From NCBI GenBank assembly GCA_949752795.1, contig OX457056.1:91534942-91598941 (forward strand): DNA of 64,000 nt. The letters are read 5' to 3'. Shown here one piece after another: positions 11,985 through 23,145 of this stretch (positions within the stretch are counted from its first letter, which is position 1; each line of letters opens with the position of its first letter). The DNA comes from Hyperoodon ampullatus. Lineage: Eukaryota > Chordata > Mammalia > Artiodactyla > Ziphiidae. The notes beneath the pieces are model-generated. The model was not told the origin of the DNA. It worked only from the letters and a program-made list of their open reading frames with translations, and did no database searches. The position numbers and the translations under genes were made by a program.

Positions 11985-12200
11985 CTCACACCACCACACA
12001 TGTTTGTAGTGTACCTGTCACTGTTGCCATTTTCCATCATCTTGTGCAATAGTTTGATTCACGCATTTTTCTTGCACTGGACTATAAGCTCCACGAGGGG
12101 AGGGAGCATATCAGATGTTGCACATCTTGAATTCCCAGTAGAGTTCTTGACTCCCATTAGGTGCTCAATAAATATTTGCTGAATGAATGAATGAAAAATC
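11985..12200 (+). mobile_element. L2 LINE 3' end
   Basis: 'actataagctccacgaggg' near 12080 and the terminal 'ggtgctcaataaatatttg' at about 12160, followed by GAAT repeats to 12195, are the classic L2 3' terminus. Confidence 0.75.
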
Positions 12201-13124
12201 AAAGTGAAATAGCTAGTGCTTGGATTTGGGGCTCCACTCTCAACCAGAAATCAGTGGGGCCTGTGAGAGACTGAAGGCCAAAGGAAAATATTCATAAAAG
12301 TGTTTATATGTTGTTCTTGGACCCTGGAGTTATCAGGGGAAAAAGCGGGGCATCTTTCCAACTCATATGAACGGGAATGCATGTGGCTCTTACTCCTGAG
12401 AGGCCCTTCTGTGGCTCTTTCTTTTCCTTCCCTTAGCTGGAGGTTGAGGAAGGAGAGCTAGGGCAGGGTGTAAAAGAGCAATGTGGCCCCCGAGTAGGCG
12501 AGACCTGGCAGTGTTACCTCTTCTGGGCCTCTGGAGCTGCCAGCACTCAGAGGGCGTGGCCTCTCTTCTGGATCCCTCACCGAAGTCCAGAGGCCATGTC
12601 CAGGCCAAAGTCAATTCAGCTGCTGCCTTGGGCATGGAGAGAGGTTTTTATTGCAACACCTGAGCCTTCGGGCGCATCTGCCATCTATTTCTTTTGGCAT
12701 CGCCAGAAGAAAAGAAAACTCTTCCACTCCAGATACTGACAAACCCAATCATTCTCCTTCAAGGGGAAAGGAGGAAAACTTTTATGCTTTGGAGAGACTT
12801 ACCTTAAACGGATGGGGAAACACGTTACACATCTGTATCAAGTCTGTATCAAGTCTGTGTTTGCTATTCTTGCTGTTGTCTCCTCTGAATGACTTTTCAC
12901 AAACTGCAGATGAAATAAATATTACCTAAAAAGTGACCAAAACATTCATGTATCTAAATATAAAACTGGGTCTAGATTATGAACAAATGTAAGCTCAAGA
13001 TCAGCCCACATCAAAGACTTGCTCTTAATGAGCACGTATCCATCAACACTTATTCAGAATGAACCACACAAGATGCTCTGCTCTGAGCAGTTAGTGTTTT
13101 TAAAGGTGTCTCAGAGCTTGGCTA
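12201..13124. other. Unassigned sequence
   Basis: A moderately GC-rich patch lies at 12400-12640. The short direct repeat 'gtatcaagtct' occurs at 12836 and 12848. No gene or family is recognised. Confidence 0.45.
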
Positions 13125-14440
13125 AAGTCATTCATGTTCTCTGGTTCCTGTCACAGGTGGGGCAAAAGCAGAGTCACCTATTTTAGTCTGCCAGGCTGAC
13201 AGCCAGATTCCTTTGGGATGCCGCCCTGAAGGGTCAGGTCTGCTTTTAAGATTTTTCTCTTTGCTATTGGTTTTAAGTAATTTTATTATGATGTGTCTTG
13301 GTAAAGTTTTATTTCTTGTGCTTGACACTCATTGAGCCTTGGATTGGTGGTTTTATAGTTTTCATTTTGGGTAGTGTCTCCATGGTTACGCATATTTTCT
13401 TCTGCAATATTTAATATACCATGAATCTCATCCAGTGTATTTTCCATCTCAGACATTTTAGTTTTCATCTCTAGAATTTTGATTTTCTAAAATTATCCTC
13501 CATGTCTCTGCTTAACATATTCTGTCTTTCCTCAGGCTTTTGAACATATGGAACACAGTTATATAATTGTTTCAATGTATGTGTCTGCTCATTCACACAT
13601 CTGTGTCAGTTCTGAGTCAATTTTGATTGATTGATTTCTTTTTCCTCACCATGGGTTATATTCTTCTACTTCTTTGCTTATCTAGTCATTTTATTAGATG
13701 CCAGATAGTGTGGATTTTAATTCATTTGATGCTGGATATTTTTATTTTCCTGTGAACATTCTTGAGCTTTGTTCTGAGATGCAGTTTAGTTAATTGGAAA
13801 CAGTTTGAGCCTTTTGGTCTTGCTTATAAGATTTGTTAGGAGGGACGAGAGCATCGTTTATTCTAGGGTTCATTATTTATCACTGTTGAGGCAAGACCCT
13901 TCAGAGAACTCTACCTGGTGCTCCATGAATTATGAGATTTTTCAGTGTAGCTGGCAAGAGTGGGCACTCACTCCTGCCTCTGTGAGCTCTGGGAACTATT
14001 CCCTCAAATCCTTTTGGGTAGCCTCAGATATTTCCTCAAACACATACACTGATCAGTACTCTGCTGATACTTGAGGGAACACTTCTACACATCTCTGGAC
14101 TCCTCTGTGTACCTCTTTTTCTTAGGTCCTCTGCCCTGTGAACTCCAGCTTCCTTGATCTCCCTGGTCTCTCACCTTTGCCTCCTTCACCTAGGATATCT
14201 GTGGGCTCTACTGTGTTTCCCCCACCCTGCTGCAGCCTGGAAACTCTAGCAAGGGAATAATCTGGGGCAATTTTAGAGCCTATCATGCTGGTTTCTTGTC
14301 TCCCAAGGATCACTGTTACCTGATGTCTAATGTCCTGGAAACTGCTGCACCATATATCTGTCCAGGTTTTTAGTTGTTTCATGTAAGAGGGTAAATCTAG
14401 TCCTTGTTATTCTATATCAGCTGGAAGTGGAGGTCTGCCA
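13125..14440 (-). mobile_element. Old L1M/HAL1-like LINE, 5' UTR and ORF1 region
   Basis: The minus-strand 5' end lies near 14440. The 5' UTR block 'aagagggtaaatctagtcc' (plus strand, 14384) matches the one at 7795. Sense reading continues through a long 5' UTR to a decayed ORF1: a minus-strand frame at 13286-13468 holds 'MENTLDEIHGILNIAEEN', which resembles the L1 ORF1 coiled coil, and '13265-13330' matches the later ORF1 part. Deletions and stops make it non-functional. ORF2 is absent. Confidence 0.75.
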
Positions 14441-15076
14441 TCAGTAATTTAAAAAAAAATTATTTATTGAAGTATAGTTGATTTACAATGTTATGTTAAT
14501 TTCTGTTATACAGCAAAGTGATTCAGATATACATACACTTTTTATATACTTTATGAATATGAAAAGAATATGAAAAAGTATATATATTATAAATGATATA
14601 TATATTTTTTCATATTCTTTTCCATTATGGTTTATTACAGGATATTGAATATAGTTCCCTGTGCTCTACAGTAGGACCTTGTTGTTTATCCATTCTACAT
14701 ATAATACTTTGCATCTCCTAATCCCAAACTCCCAATTCTTCCCTCCTCCACCCCCTCCTTGGCAACCACAAATCTGTTCTCTATATCTGTGAGTCTGTGT
14801 CCATTTCATGGACATTGATTTATTTCATATTTTAGATTCCACATATAAATGACATCATATTGTATTTGTCTTTCTCTTTCTGACTTACTTCACTTAGTAT
14901 GATAATCTCTAGGTCCATCCATGTTGCTGCAAATGGCATTATTTCATTCTTTTTTATGGCTGAGTAATATTCCATTGTATATATGTACCACATCTTCTTT
15001 ATCCATTCATTTGTTGATAGACAAATTTAGGTTGCTTCCATGTCTTGGCTTTTATAAATAGTGTCATCACTAATTT
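14439..15076 (-). mobile_element. L1 LINE 3' end (younger than its neighbours)
   Basis: On the plus strand it reads antisense: A-rich start at 14450, 'gaagtatagttgatttaca' at 14469, 'tagttccctgtgctctaca' near 14652, 'gatctctaggtccatcca'-type block near 14907 and 'ttctttatccattcatttg' near 14995. The flanks 'atcagtaattt' (14440-14450) and 'atcactaattt' (15066-15076) look like a target duplication, so the 5' end is truncated near 15065. It carries a large inverted repeat at 14561-14622. Confidence 0.85.
14561..14622. repeat. Inverted repeat, 26-bp arms, 10-bp spacer
   Basis: The left arm 14561-14586 and right arm 14597-14622 are reverse complements at 25 of 26 positions, with spacer 'ttataaatga'. 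The right arm matches the expected L1 sequence at this point; the left arm is extra compared with the equivalent L1 pieces at 45840 and 55010. Confidence 0.9.
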
Positions 15077-15479
15077 TTAAGGGCTCTTTAGATATTAAAA
15101 GTAGTAACCCTTTTTTCCCCATCCCATATGCTGGAATTTTCCCTCTGGATTTTAATTTTGTTTTGCTTTATTTTATTTTATGGTCATTTTTGGTGTATAG
15201 AAATTTTGCATTACAATTTTTTATATAGTCAAAACTAGTAGTTTTTTGTGTTTCTGACATTGATATCATGCTTAAAAGTCTTTCTCCCCAAGATTATAAT
15301 TTCCACTGCCTTTTAAAAATCATATACTAAATTCTTACAAACTCTTGAGATTTATATTTTGATCAATTTATCTGTTATTTAATTCTTCAGTAGGTATAAT
15401 TTAATAATTGTAGCTATTTAATATATAGAAGGCAAATGATATGATAGACATTGCTAACAGTCTTTCAAAACCCATTTTT

Positions 15480-15617
15480 GGGACTTCCTTGGTGGTCCAG
15501 TGGTTAAGACTCCACACTTCCACTGCAGGGGGTGCAGTCCAATCCCAGATTGGGGAACTAAGATCCCACATGCCATGCCAAAAAAATCCCAATAATAATA
15601 AAAGATAAAATATTAAA
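15480..15617 (+). mobile_element. Short CHR-type SINE (tRNA-like part only)
   Basis: It starts 'gggacttccttggtggtcc' and ends 'atcccacatgccatgcc' followed by an A-rich tail with 'aataataata'. The element is only about 100 bp plus tail and lacks the 3' halves of the other types. The possible target duplication 'aaaaccca' is weak. Confidence 0.85.
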
Positions 15618-15639
15618 AAAACCCACTCTCACCTTCTTT

Positions 15640-16085
15640 CATACTAATAAAACCCTCAGTTTTTAGGTGAGTACCTGCTGCCAAGAATAATGACCACAGT
15701 TCCAAACCTCCCTGGAAGTTAAGTGTGGCTGTATGATTGGTATCTGGCCAATGGATTTTAAGTAGAAGTGGTGTGTTCAATTTCTGGGGAGAGTTCTGAA
15801 GGAAAGGAACACGCCGTCCCCCCACCCCCTTCCTTTTTCCTCCTGCAGACAATCACCGCTGAAGCTTGAGCAGCCATCTTGGACCCAAGGGGAAGCCACG
15901 CACTGGGAATGACAGAGTAATAAGGTGAAAAGAGCCAAATCCCCAGATATAAGAAGGGTTAGGTCAACCCTATTCCTCTTACCTAGGGGTTCTGCCTACT
16001 TGAGAGAAAAATAGTCTAATTTTGTTTTTGCCACTGTTATTTGGGATTTTCTATTCATCAGAATTCAACTTAAACCTGACTGATA
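15640..16085 (+). repeat. Unnamed ancient repeat, family member 1
   Basis: The blocks 'tggccaatggattttaagt', 'gagcagccatcttgga' near 15868, 'gaagccacgcactgggaat' near 15892 and 'ccactgttatttgggattt' near 16031 recur in part at 56275-56690. They match a widespread mammalian repeat I cannot name with certainty, LTR-like in layout. It sits inside the L1M described at 15077-16290. Confidence 0.5.
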
Positions 16086-16290
16086 AAAACTTTAGAATTA
16101 TTTTGACAAAAACAAATCCCATTGAGATTTCAATGGAAATTACATTAAATTTATATATTAATTGAATGAGCATTGACTTCTTAACAATATTGTCTTCCTA
16201 TCCAGGAACATGCTCTGTGCTTTCATTTATTCATGCCTTCTTTTATGTTATTATAAGCATTTAAAAAATCAAAAAACTATTTTCTTAGTT

Positions 16291-16739
16291 TTTCATGTTG
16301 TGTGTTTCAAGCATGTATTACTCTTTGAATTATAAAATGGAAATAAAACCAAATGAATTAAAGTATTAGAGAACAATGCAGAAATGTAAACCCAGGGTGA
16401 GCCTAAATCAAGGAAAACTCTTTTTAAGTATAAATTTTTTGTTTGTTTGAAAATTTCAAGAAATTTCCCCCTCTACATGATTTCCAGAAAGCAAGTTGAT
16501 GGCTATTGAACACTCCAGTGTTCCTCAAAGCAGCCCTTTTAAGCATAATTGCTTACCAGAAGTGCTTGGAAATTCATTTACACTGTATACTTCTATTCTG
16601 GTGTCTTACTTCTTAATAGGATCTCATCCTCCTTAACTAAAAGTGGTAGGTGATTTTTCTGGCCAGTAAGGACAGAGGATGGAATGCATAAGGTTTCACT
16701 AGCTATCAGGCTTCACAGCTAAGAAGACACCTTGGTACT
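16291..16739. other. Unassigned AT-rich sequence
   Basis: Nothing recognisable. It may be further decayed L1M on the left side. Confidence 0.4.
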
Positions 16740-16970
16740 TCTAATCAGAGGAGCTGGGTTTGAGACTTGGAGTAAGTAAGTTCCTAAGAGTTGTAAGGCT
16801 ATGAACAGGTCACTTACCACCCTGGAGCCCCACTTTCCTCATGTATATACATGTTTATAACTTGGGAATGATAAAAATACTAGCTTAAACTTCTTTACAA
16901 CTTTGCTGTAAAAGCAATGAGAGCATGGGTATGAAAATGTTTTATAAATGATAAAGTCTATATAAATGTT
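16740..16970 (+). mobile_element. MIR SINE relic
   Basis: 'gagctgggtttgagacttg', 'ctatgaacaggtcacttac' near 16799 and 'ccccactttcctcatgtat' near 16828 follow the MIR order, ending in 'tgttttataaatgataaag'. Confidence 0.65.
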
Positions 16971-17269
16971 AAGAATGGGTTGGTCTTTTGTAACCATAAA
17001 ATAGCGTATTTCTCATTATCTTCAGCCATGGTTTTTTATTTTTTCAAGTGCAAGGATCCTTCTTTAAGATAAAAAATTTATATGAACCCTCTTACAAGTT
17101 GTGGTATTTTTATTAGCTCTTGGTTGAGGAAATAAATGGGATAGGTAATATCAATACTTTAGTAACAGTTGTGAATGAATATTTTCCAATCTCAACAGCA
17201 CTGGAAGTAGTAGAAATTATATGAGTAATTCATATTACCTGTTCAGTCTATAGGTAATATTGTTGAAGA
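16971..17269. other. Unassigned sequence
   Basis: AT-rich, no recognised feature. Confidence 0.4.
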
Positions 17270-17600
17270 TTCTTTTTGCAGCAAGAAACAGAAAACTTAA
17301 AACACATTGGCCTAAACATAAGGAAATACCTCATTAATAGCTGTGCAGAAGTAAGACAGGATTCAGGCTCGGTGGATTCATGTGCCCAATGATGTCAGGA
17401 ACAGGTTCTTTACAACTCTTCTCAATGCTGGCTTCCTCCTCAATTAAGCGGCAAAATGGCTGCAGCAGCTCCAGCACTCACCACCAGACATGACATTGTC
17501 CCTAGAAAAAGAGAGACAATGTATTTTTAACAGTCTGTTTTAACAGAAAGAAACTTTCCCTAGAATCTTCCTTCCTTTCTGATGACCTCTAACCATAACT
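17270..17600. repeat. Possible ancient interspersed repeat, unnamed
   Basis: 'gcggcaaaatggctgcagcag' region (17450-17470), 'atgatgtcaggaacaggtt' near 17389 and 'aaacacattggcctaaaca' near 17301 match the pattern of a common mammalian repeat whose family name I cannot give. Confidence 0.35.
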
Positions 17601-17842
17601 TAATTGCCATAAATTTCAGGTCCATTTCTGAAATCACTGTAAATGTAAATGAAATTATTTTATATCAGTCTCAGTCATCCTTAAAGCTATGGGTGCCTCA
17701 TTCTCCTGAGGCAATAGTGTTTTGGGGAGCAGTGGATATCTGGACAAAATTGGTATTTGTTTAGTGTAGCAGAGATTGTTGATACCTGCCCTCATCTTGT
17801 TAGGCACCATTTTTGATGCATGCTGATAACTTCCTAGGCAAG

Positions 17843-17843
<1 letters not shown>

Positions 17844-17877
<34 letters not shown>

Positions 17878-17880
17878 TTC
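17844..17880. repeat. (TGTC)n/(TC)n microsatellite
   Basis: Four TGTC units run into a TC tract. Confidence 0.9.
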
Positions 17881-18132
17881 GGAGGGATTTCTCTGGGATT
17901 TGCTCTATCTGAGGGATTTCACAAGAACGTGTTTGGCTTGCATGTGGGGCAGACTGAAAAGTGCTGAGGAATTGATTCTTCTGGAAACAGCCCTCAGTCA
18001 CTGATGGATGAGAATTTATGCTGTCCCTTGGAGGGAAAACTCTTAAGCATGTTCCACCATCTCCTTTACGTCCCCAGGGGTACCGAGTTCGTTGCTCACA
18101 GTGATAATCGGCTCATCAACACACTGTATTTA

Positions 18133-18161
18133 CTTCCTTCCCTTCCCTTCCCTTCCCTTCC
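18133..18161. repeat. (CCCTT)n microsatellite
   Basis: About five 5-bp units of CCTTC type. Confidence 0.9.
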
Positions 18162-21100
18162 TGTGTCACGTCCTCACACTCCTACCAGTGCTTCCACATA
18201 TCACCTCTCAAACAAACCTCTCAAACAAACTCGTAGCCCACAAATCCCTGCCTCAGGGTCTGCTACTGCGGGAGCTCAACCTAAGTTGGTAGGAAGGAAG
18301 AAGGAAGAAAGGATTCTGTGCAGGGAGCTAACAGTGTTCAGTACAGGCACATGGAGAGCCCGGAACAACTTGTGAAACCCCTCAGGGTACATATTTATTG
18401 GTCTCCAACCATAGTCTCCCCAAATGACCCCAAACCTAAGACTGAGACTAAGTATTCCCAAGAATATGTACAAACCTGAAAACTTCTGACAAAATGCAAA
18501 ATTGTATACCTTCTGGAAACTTGATGGCTATAATTATTAGTAGATATAAAGTCTTCTGAATAAGCCTCTGAGACTTCATTAGCCAGAATGCTTCAGACTG
18601 AAACTTTTTGAATATAGATTTGCTTTCCAGTGTTTCTGTCTTTCCCTTCCTGAGAAAAATGTGTTTATCTCTGGAGATTTGGGGTTATTTGAGATTTGGA
18701 TTGTTTTCGTAAATCTGCTTCATAGGGATTTGGGGTATTGTTATTATGTGATACTTTTAAAAAGAATGATACTTTTAAAAATAATTTTATTTCTTCAAAT
18801 AAAGTCTTTGGCTCATTAGTTTACAATATTCCTGGAGTTTTAAACTTTAAAGTATAAAGTTCAAAAGGGATATAACCAGTAGATGGATAGGAAAAATTGA
18901 AAGCTTGATTTCCATCAACTAAAATTGGAAACCAGAGCTTTATCACTCATATTTGCACAGATGCCATGTGTCTGGAACCTTGGACATCTGGGATGTGGGT
19001 GCCTCAGCCTTTCTTCAGCTTCTTACTAGAAACTGAGGAGTTTTCTTGACAGCAGTAATAAATCAAACATCCACAAGAAGCAAAGAAATAATTGAAGTGA
19101 AACACAAACTGTAAAATGTTCTCCCTGAAATTATTACAGCCTTTTCTCAGTGGTTTCTTTCCTTGGATCTGCTAGAGTCATGAGTTTTCAGGAGAATGCA
19201 TGAATTGGAGATGTCAAAATTATTTGCTTTTGTGGAAATTTTAATTTGTTCACAGTGTACACAGATGGAAGTTAACTTACAGAGCACATCCCACGAACTC
19301 TAGGTAGCCAAATTTGTCTTAGGCTATTACAAATTCATGGTATTTTTTGACTTTCTGAATTTAAAATTTTGACCTGTTTTAGTGTAAATGTCCTTCAACT
19401 GGTATAATAAATATTTTAAAGGGATTTGCTATACTTCAAAGGAAATAAATAAGTATTCTGAGAATTTCATTCTGACAAACTGAATGATGTAGATGATGTA
19501 TTGAAAGTTAGATATAGCTGTTGAAATGTGAACTTTTTTGTAGGAGGACCTTGAGATTACTATTTTCTGTGGCATCATATTCATAAACAATTTCTGTTCA
19601 GTTGGATGCTTCTAATGTATTTTAATCCGTTTTTGGTTTTTTATTTTTGGCTAAGGGTAAAAGATTGGCTTGGCTATATTGGGAATCAATAATTTAAAAA
19701 CATTTTAGATTGATTAAATAATATTTAAAAATAAAACTAATTAACAGATATTTTATGACTTTCCCCCAAATTTCAGAAGCAGCAACTCTTTCGTGAAAAG
19801 GAAAAATTGTTGCCAGGACTCACATAAGATTATTTAGTTTTAACGTGATTCCTCTAGGAAGAACTATAAAAATGGTTGATCTTTCTTCCTTTTTACAGAT
19901 TGAAATCATCAACCATTGCTTCTTCCTCATTGCTCTCAGGGCAGTCTTAACCAGCTTCTTGAAGTCAGAATGCACTTGAGGAGGCTGAATATCTCCATAA
20001 AATGGTGGCTTAATCAATGAAAATGAAATATTAAAAAAATAAACTGGCAGAATGATTCCCTTAGTTGTAGCACATTTAAGCATGATCAAATGAGACAACA
20101 CATTAGAATGCAGTTTTGAAAAACTACAAATTCATTACTGTTCACAATCCACACAAATTCATTATTGTTACTCTCATCGTACACCTCCATAATGAGTTAA
20201 ACAAAACATTATTTCTCAAGCGTGAGGCATAAACATCATTCCATATGTTAGTTTGAATGCAGGGTTTTGGAGCTTGTTTGATCTGTTTAGAGATTCCTTA
20301 ATATTTTTGCATAATCCATTGCTATTGCCCGTAAAATCTCCTTTGATTCCAGAGCAATATGCTTCCACAATATTTCCAGACTTGTTCTAGCTAAGGGGAA
20401 CAAATCTGTTATTATTCACACACACCTACCCCATTTACAAAGATCTGAGGTAGAAAACTAGGGGAAACTACTGGTTGCCTACCTAGTATCTATTCCATCC
20501 CTTTCCCTCAAATATGATTCCAGTTTCAATTAGGCAACCCCCCCGCCCCGCACCTTTCCCTGCACAGTTCAAAAAACGGACCCCGTCCCTCCCTCCAATG
20601 GTATAGCCTGTGATATAGCTTGGTGATGGAAATCCTGGAACTTGGAAGATTCTGTGAGGGTTTTCTGCTATCAAAAGGTGGAGATTTAGAGGTGGAGATC
20701 CTTTGTTTAGTAGAGCACACTAACTGGGGGTATTTGGAAATGCAAAGTTAGACCCAGAGAATAGTTTAGAGTGTGTACGTGTGCGCATGCGTGCGATGTG
20801 GTAGGTAACGGCATTACGTCAGAAAATAAGTACTATTTAGGAGGGTTGAAGCTGGGAACTCGAGTTCATAAGAAAAGGGTATCAGGAGGGTAGAGGAAGG
20901 CAAGACGTTGGTGACAAGCTGCAGTCTGGGGGACAGAGCATGACCAGCAGGAAAAAATTCCCTATCCCAGGGAACAACCAAGGGATGTCTAATACAGTTT
21001 TATTTGTTGCCATTTACCTTACTGTGTTGTCAGTTCCTCCTATGTCCCCAACTTTTAGTCAAAACAGGCGATGCACAACAACCCTGGGTTTGTGATTCTT

Positions 21101-21484
21101 TGGGGGACAAAGTGCTTTGGGTTGTGTTCAGCAAGGCATGAAATAGGACAGTGAGAGAGGGCGACCTCTGTAGAGCTGAATGTGATGGCCGGAAAGAAGG
21201 CTCAGCCTGGATGGGTCTACAGAATGAAAATCTCCCCCTGCTCCCCCAGCAATTCCTGGCAGGGGTTGGAGTCTTTCCCACAGCACGTGGGATGGGAGGT
21301 TCCAGCCATTTCATTTGGATGTTAAAGGGTAACACCAGAAACCTAGGGAATCTGGGGACACCAGGTTACAAACAGAATCAAGCTCATTATGTACATTCAA
21401 ACATATATTTGTGTCTTTGCTTGAGTCATTCTTTTTGTTTTAGTCCTTTGCCATTTTCTTCCCCAGCAGATAAACTTTTGTGGG

Positions 21485-21646
21485 AAAGATCTTTTCCGGA
21501 CGTGCAGGCTCAGCGGCCATGGCTCATGGGCCCAGCCGCTCCGTGGCATGTGGGATCCTCCCAGACCGGGGCACGAACCTGTGTCTCCTGCATCGACAGG
21601 CGGACTCTCAACCACTGCGCCACCAAGGAAGCCTGAAAAGATCTTT
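21485..21646 (-). mobile_element. CHR SINE lacking its 3' end and tail, with 10-bp target duplication
   Basis: The body at 21496-21634 reads antisense CHR from 'ccggacgtgcaggctcagc' to 'accactgcgccaccaagga'. The usual tail-proximal part ('gtaccgc', 'gttgcggagcacagg' side) and any T run are missing. The direct repeat 'aaagatcttt' occurs at 21485-21494 and 21637-21646. The element therefore looks inserted without its 3' end. Confidence 0.9.
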
Positions 21647-22645
21647 AAATTGTTAATTTAGTACATTCACACAATGGGGTTGCTGCCATATGCTGCTTAT
21701 CATAGGAAGTGCAAATGATCAGAGTCAAACAGAACATTTTTGTATTTAGTGTGTTCCACAGAGCTGTCTTCTTATAACCTTTTCTTCATTAACAATGGAG
21801 AGAAAAATACACTGACGTCAGCTGTGGATGCTGCCAAAGTAGACATTTGCTTTCTGTTAGCCTCAATCCTCCTCTCTGAGGCTTACCGCATCTCATGATG
21901 GGCTCCCAGGGCAGGATCTGCTTTATGTAGGGCTCCCAGAGATAAGGATGGGAGAAACTCCTGTTCAGAGCTCAGCTGTCCCATTGGAGCTCTTTTTCTT
22001 CCTCTTCTTGTGGAACATTTGGCAGTTTCAGTCAGAGATCGCTGAGCCCACCCAATCCTGAGATACATATTCCAGGCACAGCAGTGTGGCTAATGTGTGC
22101 AGCACCAGCAGGGCTTAGCTTACGACATCTACGTTTTGGGAGAAGCAGTTGGTGTGTTCATCTCCAGATGTGGCCCATCTGTGCTCCGGAAAGGAAGTAA
22201 TGTCCTTCAGTGAATGCAAATGGTGGAGGGATATGCAGCTTATGCCCCTGGTCACTTTCATGGAGTGGGAAATGGCCCAGTGAGACCTCTTGGGGTCATC
22301 TCAGGAGAGTGTCCCAAATGGCCAATCAAGGCTGGATCCTGGCAGTCCCTTTAGTTCAGACTTTGAGGAGAGGAGAATGGGATTTAGTCTGGGTAGGGAG
22401 AAATTGACGATCATAAGATGGTTACAGTGGTGCTAAGGGTCAGAGAGATCAATAGGCCCCTGGTACAGAAAGAAGGAGTAACTGTGCAGTAACCTCTGGG
22501 AAGGCAGAAGGACCCACTGCTAAGGAAGCCCTCGGTCACAGACATCACTCATGTATGTACATGTACGTGTACCACATGAGTGCAAGTGGGTGTGTGTTGG
22601 GGGACACCTATTCCTAAGTTCTTAGGACCTATTCACTCTCTCCCA
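21647..22645. other. Unassigned sequence
   Basis: It contains a small perfect 9-bp stem at 22546-22554 and 22574-22582. No gene or repeat family is recognised. Confidence 0.45.
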
Positions 22646-22649
22646 TTCT

Positions 22650-23145
22650 TTTTCTTTATTGAGTTAAAATTCACATAACCTAAAATTAACCATTTAAAAG
22701 TGTACAACTTGGTGGCATTTAGTACATGCACAATGTTATGCAACCCCCTCCTCTATCTAGTCCCCAAATATTTTATCACCCTGAAAGGAAACCCTGTGCC
22801 CCTTAAGCAGTCTCTCCCACATCACCCTTCTTCCAAGCCTCTGACGACCACTAATCTGCTTCCTGTCTCTATGGCTTTACCTATTTTGGATATACCATAT
22901 AAATGGAATCATAAAATACATGACCTTTTGTGTCTAGCTTCTTTTTAGTATAGTATTTTTGAGGCTCATCTATGTTATAGCATGTATCAGTATTCCATTT
23001 TTTATGGCTGAATAATATTCCCTCATGTGGCCAGACCACATTTTGTTTATCCATTCATCAGTGGATGGACATTAGGGTAATTTGCACCTTTTAGCTATTT
23101 TTAACTGTGTTACTATGAACATTTGTGTACCAGTTTTTATTTGAC
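22650..23145 (-). mobile_element. L1M LINE 3' end
   Basis: Antisense 3' UTR and ORF2 end: 'ttgagttaaaattcacata' near 22660, 'catataaatggaatcataa' near 22897, 'tggctgaataatattccct' near 23004 and 'tttatccattcatcagtgg' near 23046. Confidence 0.85.

Larger units (their letters stand above)
15077..16290 (-). mobile_element. Old L1M LINE, ORF2 reverse transcriptase region, interrupted twice
   Basis: Antisense L1M ORF2 is visible at 15077-15460 ('aagggctctttagatatta', 'ccccaagattataatttcc') and continues at about 16086-16290 ('cttcttaacaatattgtct' near 16168). A short CHR SINE (15480-15617) and an unnamed repeat (about 15640-16085) sit between the two parts. It is highly diverged. Confidence 0.7.
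17601..21484. other. Long unassigned stretch with a few microsatellites
   Basis: It contains (TG/TC)n at 17844-17880, (CCCTT)n at 18133-18161 and an imperfect GT/GC run at 20772-20795. Sequence at 19620-20120 is AT-rich. A minus-strand open frame at 19820-20101 (93 codons) has no domain I recognise and is probably chance. No SINE or L1 is recognised in this almost 4-kb stretch, which makes it the cleanest candidate for unique sequence in the window. Confidence 0.5.

Noticed and set aside
19820..20101. 93-codon minus-strand frame
   Set aside because: No family recognised. The possible splice acceptor nearby is on the other strand, so the two do not support each other.
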